A stretch of DNA of 64,000 bases from Penium margaritaceum. Its lineage: Eukaryota; Streptophyta; Zygnematophyceae; Desmidiales; Peniaceae. This document shows positions 20,768 through 30,142 of the stretch, piece by piece (the first letter of the stretch is position 1; the number at the start of each line of letters is the position of its first letter). The DNA lies in contig SZWC01007372.1 of NCBI GenBank assembly GCA_023375785.1, positions 64,908-128,907 on the forward strand, given 5' to 3'. Under the pieces are notes generated by a model. It saw only the letters and a program-made list of their open reading frames with translations, was not told the origin of the DNA and searched no databases. Both the position numbers and the translations under genes were made by a program.

Positions 20768-21950
20768 GGGGGGAATTCCTTTTTACCCACCTTTTGAAAA
20801 AATTATGCGTAGATTACCCATTTTTTGGGAATCGCAGATAGGATTCCCAACTTTTTGTCTCGGTATTTACGCTTTCCCCACTTTTTGCTCTTTTTCAAGA
20901 AAATTGAAAAAACTTGAGCCCGTTATCCACTTTTAACCATATGACTCCGATACCCACTTTTGTGCGCGGCAGGTCCATCCCGTACACATCCCAAATGTTT
21001 TCAAACAAACCCCAGTCACTGCCACCTACTCCTCGCTGGTTTTTCTCTCCCACCCGCATCTCTCCTCCACGTATTATCTCACTTTCTCCCCTTGTCCCTG
21101 CTCACAATCGATGATGAGGGAGGATGCGAGGGTGAGGGCTCGAGGCCATTGGCCTCGAGTCCTCGCCCTTGCGACGTTGCACATTCTTCTCTTCGTAATC
21201 GTTGACCATCGGCCAGCGAGCTGCATGCCGTCGGCAAGTGAGCTACTGGCCGTCGGCGAACAGCTGGCTTTCCGACGGCCAGCGAGCTGCTCGGCGGGCA
21301 GCTGCTGGCCGTCGATGAGTTACTCGCCGTCGGCAAGTTGCTGGCCGTCGGCGAGCTGCTGGCTGTCGACGAGCCCTTGCCATGGCAAGAAGTGGCCTCT
21401 GGCCTGTCCTCCACATTTGCGGGGGAGACGGCCGGCCCACCCCTCCCCCCCACCCCCTCCCCTTGTGCTCTGTATTGGTCGCGCGACTGATTCTGCCAAC
21501 GTCCATTCGGTGGCAGAAATATCGGGTCGCGCGACCATATTCCAGCACGTTTGTTGGTGGAAAGACGCAACGACGCAAAGTCGTCATTTTATGAACATGG
21601 CATCAGACAAACTTTCAGAAAAAGCTCCCTGCCAAAATCATGACCAAAATTCGACCTTATCAGAATAAGGTGAAGGAGATTCCCAATAGTGCATACAGAA
21701 TGACGCCTCAAAACATAAAGAAGTAAAAAAGAAGCGAATTTCATAAATTGTAAAGAACATGTACGTTTTCCCAACTCAGTGAGAAAATGTGACTAAAATA
21801 CCGGTGTTTTGTGCATGTTTTCTCAAATGGTGGGCATGGCGTTCACGGTTAGTCACTATTCACACTTCGTGGGTATAGTGGTCAATGTTTTAAAAAAGTG
21901 GGTATTTGGACAGGCCAACGCTCAAATGGTAGGTAAAAGGGAATTATTCC
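20768..21950. mobile_element. Candidate non-autonomous DNA transposon with TIRs
   Basis: The left end (about 20770-20795, GGAATTCCTTTTTACCCACC) is inverted at the right end (about 21923-21950, reading GGAATAATTCCCTTTTACC on the other strand). Inside the left end, variants of TACCCACTTTTTG recur near 20787, 20817, 20846, 20877, 20927 and 20950. Inside the right end the same word recurs inverted near 21892, 21864 and 21825. Such subterminal arrays are typical of transposase-bound ends in plant DNA transposons. The interior (21080-21460) is GC-rich with short GAGCTGCTGGCCGTCGGC-like repeats and no transposase. The superfamily and target duplication are not resolved. Confidence 0.6.
21476..21537. 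repeat. Perfect 12-bp inverted repeat, hairpin
   Basis: TGGTCGCGCGAC at 21476-21487 and its complement at 21526-21537, with a second nested stem (CTGCCA/TGGCAG) in the 38-base interior. It lies inside the candidate DNA transposon. Confidence 0.8.
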
Positions 21951-22006
21951 GATTCTTCTAAGATTTTGCGAGATTCCTGATTTGGCCATTCCTAATTGGA
22001 ATGGAA

Positions 22007-22355
22007 GCCGGCCCTCAAGCCATCCCGTCTCACCGCCCACAGTCCCAGGTGACCCCACTCGAGCCACGTGGCTCCTTCGACCGGTCGGCGTGGCACTGCC
22101 ACGCCGACCGGTCACTAGGCGTGAGAGCTGCCTTGACATCTCTGGTAATCCCAATGTGGGATTGGAGCCCTAGAGCTCTAATACCAATGTAGCAGACTCG
22201 ACGGAATCCTTGGTCGACGAGGCCAAAACCGCGGTGCTTGAGGGTCTCCGACCCCCAAGCTATCCCGTCTCACCGTCCACGGTCCCAGGTGACCCCGCTC
22301 GAGCCACGTGGTTCCGTCAACCAGTCAGTGTGGCACTGCCACGCTACACAAATCA
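22007..22355. repeat. Direct repeat pair with a perfect palindrome
   Basis: About 100 bp at 22007-22113 recurs with substitutions at about 22250-22350. The first copy ends in an exact palindrome, 22079-22113: 17-base arms GACCGGTCGGCGTGGCA around one base. The second copy keeps only the core GTGTGGCAC-TGCCACGC. Confidence 0.85.
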
Positions 22356-23013
22356 AATGAAGTCAAATTCTCTCACGCTTGAACATTGAAATGTGTGTGA
22401 ATCTATGTTGTCATTACTTTTTCCAACCAAACATCAATGAGGCTAGAGGATTTCCACAAAAGAAGACCATTTCGACCGTGTAATTTTATACCAAGGTCTC
22501 AATCGCTTTTCCACGGACATACTCAAGATGTTCCAAGAAGCTCGGGACACCCCTAGATGCATACGTACTCCCACGGATTGACACACACTTCACACATTCC
22601 TCAACATTGTTGCCACAAGGAACAAGCCATGCAAAGATATGCACTAACGCTTCTACCCTTCACCCTAGCAAGTATGGGATGAACCAATGGAAGATTGGAG
22701 TTGGACACAAGTAATATTGCTGGAGATATCCATTTTTATCACTAATGGATGATCTTTCTTGAAGCTCCTACATTTTACGGGAGTAACTCATTTCTCACAT
22801 CATTTCATGCCACTAGTGTGTCCGGATGACTTAGAAGTTATTTTGCCTAAGTATAGCAACATAAATACATGTGGCATTTTCTTTGTCTCAACAAGTTATA
22901 ACCTCAGATTTTTGGCTCCCATCCACTACGTTATCTACAATTATACTCTAAACAAATTTACAACATACAACGTGCATCCTCCTAGTCGAAGAACATGGGT
23001 TTGTGTGTCAAAG
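22356..23013. other. AT-rich intergenic, no gene recognised
   Basis: No motif-bearing open frame. It is the left flank of copia B. Confidence 0.4.
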
Positions 23014-23657
23014 TGAGAAGATGCATAGAAGCTTCCTAGCGACATAGCCGCCGACTAGGCGTCAGTGCCTGGTCAGACGGTGACGACAGTCACAAGTCGT
23101 GCACACAACGGCAAGGGTCTAGCTAGGAGACACAAGGCAAAGTGTCAGAATGCTTCAATAGCATTTGTAGAGACAAATGACGAATAACAGGTCCATGGCA
23201 TAAGTACCTACCGCGGTGCATAGCGGGTGTCGCACGCAGCAGCACACGTTATGTCCTAAAACCAGCCCAAAACCACTCTTTTGGTCGAAACTTTGGGCAG
23301 ACATGTCAGAATGCTACGCCATCTGAAATTAGGCGTGCAGAATCACAAGCTGGATGCTACGACTGGTCACATGCATGCATCTAGCATCAAACGGTAGACA
23401 CACAATGCAAAAAAATTCAAATCGGGCCCACGGCCAGTCCGCCAATAAACTCTTGCGTCCTGCAGAAAAACCGCAAGAGGTCCCGGGCACCGTCTAGAAC
23501 TCTGGAACGGTCGTCGGTCAACTTCAAGCTGGTAGTCCACCACCAGACAACACAACGGTACTACCAGGGTCCGCAGCAGGGATCTGCACAAGCATGGACA
23601 CGGCCGAGTGGTCATAGAAAACTATACAGGTCGACAAGAACATCACAATTCACAACG
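23014..23657 (-). repeat. Copia B 3' LTR
   Basis: Matches the A/D LTRs along its length. Its outer limit on the plus strand begins TGAGAAGATGCATAGAAGC. The terminal base of the usual TGTTGTG start is changed (CGTTGTG). Confidence 0.88.
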
Positions 23658-23669
23658 TTCCCCCATGAC
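23658..23669 (-). other. Copia B polypurine tract
   Basis: Minus strand GTCATGGGGGAA adjoins the LTR start. Confidence 0.7.
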
Positions 23670-23759
23670 TCGATGGTACGCATGTCCATACACGTGCAGC
23701 ACTGAAACGAGTACAACAATGAGTACAAATACACATGTGACACGGACACAGACACACCG

Positions 23760-24570
23760 CACACTAAACCACTCTCAGGCAAGTGGCAAAACCCAATCGA
23801 ATGAATGGCCACCAGAAACTTTCCGCATCCTAGTGCCTTCGTCAAGAAGTCAGCACGCTGCATGTCAGTGCCAACCCATATGACGGAGATCACATGTCGC
23901 TCCACCAGATCACGCAAAAAGTGATGCTCAACTACAATGTGCTTCGTGCAAGCGTGAAAGACACCAGAGTCCTCCGCAATGGTAAGAGCACTCTGGTTCT
24001 TACAACGAAGCACAATGACAGAAACTCACTAACCTAGCTCAAGGAACAGGCGTTGCAGCCATACTGCCTCAGCAGGCCCTGCACCCAGAGCAACATACTC
24101 TGCCTCCAATGAGCTACGTGCAATGCAGCCTTGCTTCCCGCTGTGGCAGGACAGAACAGTACCACCGAGCAAAAACACGTAACCGGTGCGACTACGTCCA
24201 TGTAGGCTCCAGGCCCAGTCCCTGTCAGTGTAGCCGTCAAGGACCATCGAACACTGCCGACAAAAGAAAATCCGATGTACGGTGTGAAGACCACGTACCG
24301 CACCACTCGCACAGCCACGTGAAGGGCTCTAGCATGTGGAGCCGGCGAAAAGTGGGCAAGGAAGTTGACGGCAAAGGCGATATCAGGAAGTATGGTAGTG
24401 GCCAGGTACATCAAAGATGGGATGAGACAGAGGTATAAGGTCACATCCACTATCTCCCCTAGCTGTGTGGGATCATCCACCTTCAGGACATCCTGCCCGT
24501 CAGGCGTGAGAGGTGTGGAGGCTGTGGGCACTGCGTTGAGGAGGTCGCTGAAGCGCTCCCCCACAACACG
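23760..24570 (-). pseudogene. Copia B RNase H domain
   Basis: On the minus strand I read [84 protein letters not shown] and CTKHIVVEHHFLRDLVERHV, so all blocks are present. Changes include D to K in the LRCDNQSA motif, which normally carries a catalytic Asp, plus frame shifts between 24013 and 24040. The domain is dead in this copy. Confidence 0.9.
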
Positions 24571-24615
24571 TGCATATCGGGCCTGATTCAGGAGCGGTGT
24601 CCAATGTCTGCGGTC

Positions 24616-25330
24616 TCACACGAACTCCATGCCAAGAAGCACCGCTGCATGACCAAGGTCCTTCATCCTATAGGCAGTCTGGAGGACAGCCTTGGCCTCC
24701 TTCACGGCCTCCAATGAATGAGACGCAATCAGAAGGTTGTCGACATAGACGAGGATGGCGATGAACCGCTTAGGCGTCCGTCGGATAAAGAGAGAGGGAT
24801 TTGTTTCGCACTGTACATATCTTGCACGAGTCAGGGTGCCATTGATCTCTTGGTTCCAACACCGAGACGACTGCTTGAGGCCATACAAGAACTTGCGCAA
24901 GCGCCAGACCTTGTACCGTCCTCAAAGCCAGGTGGCTAAGCCATGTAAAACTCCTCATCCAGAGAGCCATGGAGGAACACATTGTTCACATCCATCCGGT
25001 GCAGTTCCCAATCATGCTCAGCCACTACACCAAACACGACACGAGCTGAGGTCATGCGGCCGACAGGGGCAAAGGTGTCAGTGTAATTGATGCCCTCAAT
25101 ATGAGAGTATCCCCATGACGACCAAGCGAGTCTTGTGGCATTCCAGTGAGCCATCCGGCTTCACCTTCTTGCGAAAGACCTACTTGACCTGAATAGCCTT
25201 CCTCCAAGGTAGAAGGTCGACTAGCTTGTAAACTCCGTGTCCTCCGATGGCGTGAATCTCATCCTTGCAGGCAGCACGCCAAGCGTCTGCATCCTGTGAT
25301 GAGAGAGCTCCCCTTTGTGTGCCCGGGTCA
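24616..25330 (-). pseudogene. Copia B reverse transcriptase, YVDN active site
   Basis: RT blocks read on the minus strand: HIEGINYTDTFAPVGRM, HRMDVNNVFLHGSLDEEFYMA, KFLYGLKQSSRCWNQEI and ILVYVDNLLIASHS. The catalytic YVDD (near 24747-24736) has its second Asp changed to Asn by one G-to-A change in the coding strand, which should abolish polymerisation. Stops and a frameshift at 24900-24940 and 25155 also interrupt it. Confidence 0.92.
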
Positions 25331-25350
25331 GGCGCCATAGAGGGAGAGCT

Positions 25351-26802
25351 CTACGTGGCAAGAGTACACGCCTCAGTGCTAGATCTGACGACCACAAGAT
25401 CAGCTGCTGCATAACAAGTAATATGAAACTCGCGAGTGAAGAGATCGTGCCCTACGGGGCACATTGGATGTACCTCCATGTGCTCAGTGCGGACAATCAG
25501 GCCTAGGGCCTTTGTGCCGAAATCACCACTCGCAATGCTGCAAGTGGAGCGCCTGGGTGTGGGACTTGACACTCGCTGGACTCCGGAGTCCAATGGTTGA
25601 AGACGACCGCCAGGCTCACGTGAGTAACCTCGGCTCGAGGGGCGTACCTCAGGCTCAGAGACAGGCACGACCATAGAAGGTGAAGCCTGAGGCAAAGGAG
25701 CTGGTGATGTTGTGCAAGGAGATGTGTGTGTGGGAGAAACGGAATTGGGTGTGACAGTAGGAGCAGGTGAGGCAGGCCCACGCACAGAGGTAGGAGTACC
25801 GGCGTACACAGGTACGATCACAGGAGTATGCACAGGTACAGGATCATGGGTACCTGTGGGGTGCGAGGGAAAAGGGGTAGAAGCCGGCTGTGCTGGAGAG
25901 GTCTCTGGGCCGACAGTGATGATCGTGGGGTCATCAAGAACCAGATACCGAGAAGTGGAGGGAGCTCCAACGGACACATCAGCCTGGCAAGAGGTGCTCT
26001 CAGGCGAAGACTCCCCCATCCATTGAGTAACCTCAAACGTAGGAACATGCGTGACGGAAAGCCACGTGATCCATGTGAGATCACAGTAGGTGAGGGACTC
26101 AAAGAAGAGCGCGTCGCGTGACTCAACGATGTGACGACGAGCAGGATCCCAAAAGCACCAGGCCTTTGACTGCGGGGAGATGCCTACGAAGGCACACAAG
26201 CGACCTTGCGGTGAGACCTTGGATCCATGCTGGTCCTCAGTGTACCACACAGAAGCCAAGGATTCCGAGACGCAAGCGAGGCACAGGTCAGCACGGTGGC
26301 TGAACCGGAACTCATATGATGTGACGTGGTGCGGAAGGCGACCATGCGAGAGGCGGTTCCAGACCCAAATCATGTAGGCAAATCCTTCAAAGGCGAAGGA
26401 CTCCAGGAGACCGCACTCACACCACATAGCGCGAACCGCATCCTCCATGGTACGGTTTGAGCGCTCAAAAACACCATTCTGCAAATGAGTAGCAGGAGCG
26501 GAGACTTGGTGAAAAATCCCATGCTCGGTGAAGAAGCTGTCTATCTTGCCAAGAAACTCGTCGCCGTGATCCGAGAGGAAGGTGTGCAGCACCTTGAAAT
26601 GATACAGGGGGGCAGACGGACCATCAAAACACACGACCCCAATACCCTGGACTGGCAAGGACTGACCAGAGCTTGTGCAAACGGAACGAAGAGATGCAAC
26701 AAGGCCGAGAACAACGAAGTCACTACAACGACAGGTCATGTGATGAGTGGCACCAGAATCGATGATCCAGATGCCACCGGAATCACGACTGGAGGACGTC
26801 AC
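25351..26802 (-). pseudogene. Copia B protease fused by deletion to integrase rear and linker
   Basis: A 483-codon open frame. It begins with the protease (WIIDSGATHHMTCRCSDFV), runs to SAPLYHFK, and then jumps directly to VLHTFLSDHGDEFLGKID, the second integrase Asp block. In E these two points are about 600 bp apart and hold the protease C-terminus, the HHCC finger and the first integrase Asp. The junction kept the frame open. After it come the integrase rear (NGVFERSNRTMEDAVRAM, FAYMIWVWNRLSH), KAWCFWDPARRHIVESRDALFF and the P/S/T linker to FHITCYAAADLVVVR. The length of the frame should not be taken for function. Confidence 0.92.
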
Positions 26803-28632
26803 TCCACAGCGGGCAATGGAACATTTGGCCTCAGACGAGCGCTCGGCAGCAGGTGGGGAGGAACGATGAAGGGCACAAAGGTGAGACTCATGAATCTAAT
26901 CGGTACAGTCAGGTCCATCATCATCACATGCCGGTTGTGCCCCCTCAAACGAGTCATCCCGAGCCGCAAGAACAAACGGACAAACAGTCTGTGAACCACC
27001 CGGCTGTGACAACACACTCGCACCTCCCTGAAAGCGAAGCGCCAGAAGGTGTCGGAGCTTGACGATGATGCGGTCACGTGGATCCGGGTCGCCGCTGCTC
27101 GCCGGTGGTAAAGCTGGAACTGATGCGGTTGTGGTCACCGCGCGCCTGGAGGATGTGTTGTTCAACGTAGACCGTAGTGCGTGCATAGCCTGAAGCCCAC
27201 GAGAAATCCGTGTCCAGTCAAGCGGCTGTTGGCACACGATCTAGCGATGAGCGCCTCCATAGTTGTATCAATGAAAAGAGCATCCACTACTTTTGCCTGA
27301 TGACGGCTGCTGTTGTGACTGCTGCAGGCTTGAGCCACGCCTCTGTCTCCCCTTCTTCCCCTATACTACTACCGCGACACCCTGTGTCTGAGTCGGTGTA
27401 ACCGGGGTGGAAGAGGAAGAGGAGGATGTGACAAAGGATGGAGAAGGAGATTGCAGGAGGGGCGTCAGTGGTGATGCGACGATTGTTGCAACAAGGGGAG
27501 TCTCCTGATGAGCCACAACTGCCTCACGGGCGGAAGTCACCTCGAGGAAGAGCTCGTGTGTCCAAGGAAGAAGCTATAGTGAGGCATAGAACTGCTCGAG
27601 CACGGCATCGCTGTACCTCCTGAAGATGTCTGTGTGCTCAAGGCAAACTCCGTGCATGATCGTGCAGAGCGTCCACAGTTGTGTACCTCCTGAGGTCCCA
27701 AGGCGCGTGTAGATGGCACATCGCCAGCTGTCGGCTGCAGGCTCGGCAAGCCCCTGACGAAGGGAGTGAAAGGCACGAATGTGAGCGGCGCGGGTGGCGT
27801 GGGTCTCTATACCAAGCAGGGATAATGCCAGGTCCCAGCCCCCGCATGGATCAACGCCGGTGCCTGTGCCGGCCTCGCCAAGGAACGAGCGGAAGTCGAT
27901 GACGACCTCGCGCGGCATGGCGTAAAGAAGTCCGCGCATCACCCTAGCCGTTGTTAGCACCTATGCTTGGTCTGTAGTCTGATACGAACTGTGGTAGTAG
28001 GACCACACTCCCTCTGAAGTGGTACAAACCTGGAAAAGGATCTCCTAGTAGTCAAAACCGTCCTCATTGACATATTGTGGGGGCGGTGTCTCGAAGTCCT
28101 TGGGTTGTGGCTTTGTAGAGAGAGCAACCACAGGCTGAGAAAGACGAGGGATGGGGAAGACACCGGGAAGAGGGAAGTCGCTGGGATGGAGGTCATGCGA
28201 CGATCGAATCTCGGGAAAACGAGATGTGTGTGGGGGTCAAGAGCTCGTCTCGAGCTGGCTCAGACGCTCTTGAAGCACACGAATCTCACGCTCAGGGGAG
28301 TCGGCCTCCATGCCTAGCATATCTAGGTCCTCATCCCAAGGATCAAGAGATGGCAGATCGCATCCAACTCTTGTCTCTAGTGCTGGAGCTGACTGCAGCG
28401 TAGAGGGTGCGACACCGGCAGCTGCCTCAGAGGTCTGCCGTGGGGCTGTGGACTGACCCCGAAGAAGCTCAGTGAGTGTACAGATAGAGTCAGTCTGCTC
28501 CCGTTGTAGGCGATGCATCTCGTCCTGCTGGCTCCGCAAGTCCTCAATAGCCTGTGAACGTGGGCTCATGACCCCTGAGGAGGAAGAAGAGGGATCTAGT
28601 ATCCTCTTTCCCTTATCACGGGACGGAGCCAT
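26803..28632 (-). pseudogene. Copia B Gag and ruined CCHC
   Basis: ATG at 28632-28630 begins MAPSRDKGKR. Then a coiled-coil stretch (SQAIEDLRSQQDEMHRLQ) and Gag core pieces (ARVMRGLLYAMPREVVIDFRSF, HIRAFHSLRQGLAEPAADSW, DAVLEQFYASL) separated by stops near 28236, 28050, 27965 and 27572. The knuckle near 27290-27230 reads, codon by codon, stop-Y-N-Y-G-G-A-H-R-stop-I-V-C, so two of the three Cys are lost. CQQPLDWTRISRGLQA follows, as in the relatives. Confidence 0.88.
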
Positions 28633-28753
28633 GTCTTCGCTCATTATGGGCCGAAATGTCAACTTGGTCGGATTGGGGAAATGTCAGCATTTTTTGAGGA
28701 GTTGAAACGCTGGCAACTTTCGACTCACCGACCAAAAATTTGACTAAGGAAAG

Positions 28754-28828
28754 TGCTGATGTCAGCAGGTGGTTGCTGACATCAGCATGACCTGATGATG
28801 TCAGCGAGGAAAATGCTGACGTCAGCTC
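28754..28828 (-). promoter_or_regulatory. Copia B: four phased TGCTGACGTCAGCA-like motifs
   Basis: Motifs start near 28754 (TGCTGATGTCAGCA), 28774 (TGCTGACATCAGCA), 28793 (CTGATGATGTCAGCG) and 28814 (TGCTGACGTCAGCT), about 20 bp apart. The cluster starts 122 bp from the gag ATG. Confidence 0.85.
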
Positions 28829-29307
28829 CCCTCCTTTTTTTGACAACCCTTGCCGTTGTTGCCCCGCTGCGCAGGGGGTAGTTGCTCCACAGCAGCTTCC
28901 GCTTGGCTGCTGCTACTACTGCGCCGGCACCTACAACAGCAACCGCACCGGTGCTTGCGCACCTGTGGGAGCAGCTGCGCACTACTGTTGTGCTGCAATG
29001 CAGTTGCGCACTGCTGCTACAACTACTGCACGTAGGTGCTGTTGCGCGCTGCTGCCGCCGCGCGCTGCATCTCCGCTTCTGCTCTGCTGTGTTGCTGTTG
29101 CTGTTGCTGTTGTATGCTACTGCTGCTACTGCTCAATGCTTCTACTACTGTACGCTGCTGCTGCCCGCCATCACCGCCGCCGCTGCGCAACACTCCTACA
29201 CGCTGCTCCAGTTGCGTACTATTGCTGCTGCGCGTTGCGGCTGCCGCGGGTTGCTACTGCTGCCATAGCCGCCGCCTGCCGCGGCTGTGGCAGCAGCAGC
29301 AACCCGT
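28829..29307 (-). other. Copia B CAG-rich leader
   Basis: CTG/TGC-rich, about 0.45 kb, half the length of the leader in A. Open frames reading Leu/Ala/Cys runs are compositional. Confidence 0.8.
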
Positions 29308-29314
29308 GGATACC
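29308..29314 (-). other. Copia B primer site, degenerate
   Basis: Minus strand TGGTATC abuts the LTR, but the next bases are CACGG instead of AGAGC, so only 7 bases of the tRNA match remain. Confidence 0.6.
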
Positions 29315-30142
29315 ATGAGACGATGTGTGGAAGCTTCCAAGTAACACATCCGCCAACTAAGCGTCACTGCATGGTGACACGGTGACGACAGTCACAAGTT
29401 GTGCACACAACGGCAAGGGTCTGGCTAGGAAACACAAGGCAAAGTGTTAGAATGCTTCAATAGCATTTGCAGAGAGAAACAACAAATAAGAGGTCCATGG
29501 CATAAGTACCTGCCATGGCGCACGGCGGGTGTCGCCCGCGGCAGCACACGATTTATCCTAGAACGGGCCAAAAACCATTATTTTGGGTGTTACTCTGCGC
29601 AGACACGTCAGAATGCTACGCCGTCTAAACCTAGACGTGCAGAATCACAAGCCGGAAGCTACGACTGGTCACATGCATGCATCTGGCATCAAATGGTAGA
29701 NGAGGTCCATGGCATAAGTACCTGCCATGGCGCACGGCGGGTGTCGCCCGTGGCAGCACACGATTTATCCTAGAACGGGCCAAAAACCATTATTTTTGGG
29801 TGTTACTCTGCGCAGACACGTCAGAATGCTACGCCGTCTAAACCTAGACGTGCAGAATCACAAGCCGGAAGCTACGACTGGTCACATGCATGCATCTGGC
29901 ATCAAATGGTAGACACACAATGCAAAAACATGCAAATCAGGCCCACGGCCAGTCCGCCGATAAACTCCTGCGTCCTGTAGAAAAACTGCATGAGGTCGCG
30001 GGCAGCGTCCAGAACTCTGGAACGGTCATCGGTCAGCTCCAAGCTGGTGTTCCACCACCAGACGACGCATCGGTACCACCAGGGTCCACATCAGGGATCT
30101 GCACGAGTATGGGCACGGCCGAGTGGTCACAGTGGTCACAGT
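29315..30142 (-). repeat. Copia B 5' LTR, outer end truncated
   Basis: It matches the 3' LTR until GAGTGGTCACAGT near 30135-30142, then homology stops about 45 bases before the expected TGTTGTG end. It contains the false duplication around the N at 29701. Confidence 0.85.
29490..29913. other. Contig-overlap duplication around the single N at 29701
   Basis: 29490-29700 recurs as 29702-29913 with a one-base T insertion and a C/T change. It inflates the copia B LTR. Confidence 0.85.

Larger units (their letters stand above)
23014..30142 (-). mobile_element. Copia B: degraded member of the A/D/E family
   Basis: A minus-strand element with 3' LTR 23014-23657 and outer-truncated 5' LTR 29315-30142. 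Order on the minus strand: leader, gag, PR, IN, linker, RT, RNase H. It is more diverged than A, D and E. It has an internal deletion of about 0.6 kb fusing protease to the back of integrase, a ruined zinc knuckle (first Cys to stop, second Cys to Tyr), YVDN in place of YVDD, a degenerate primer site and many stops, so it is certainly inactive. Confidence 0.93.
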
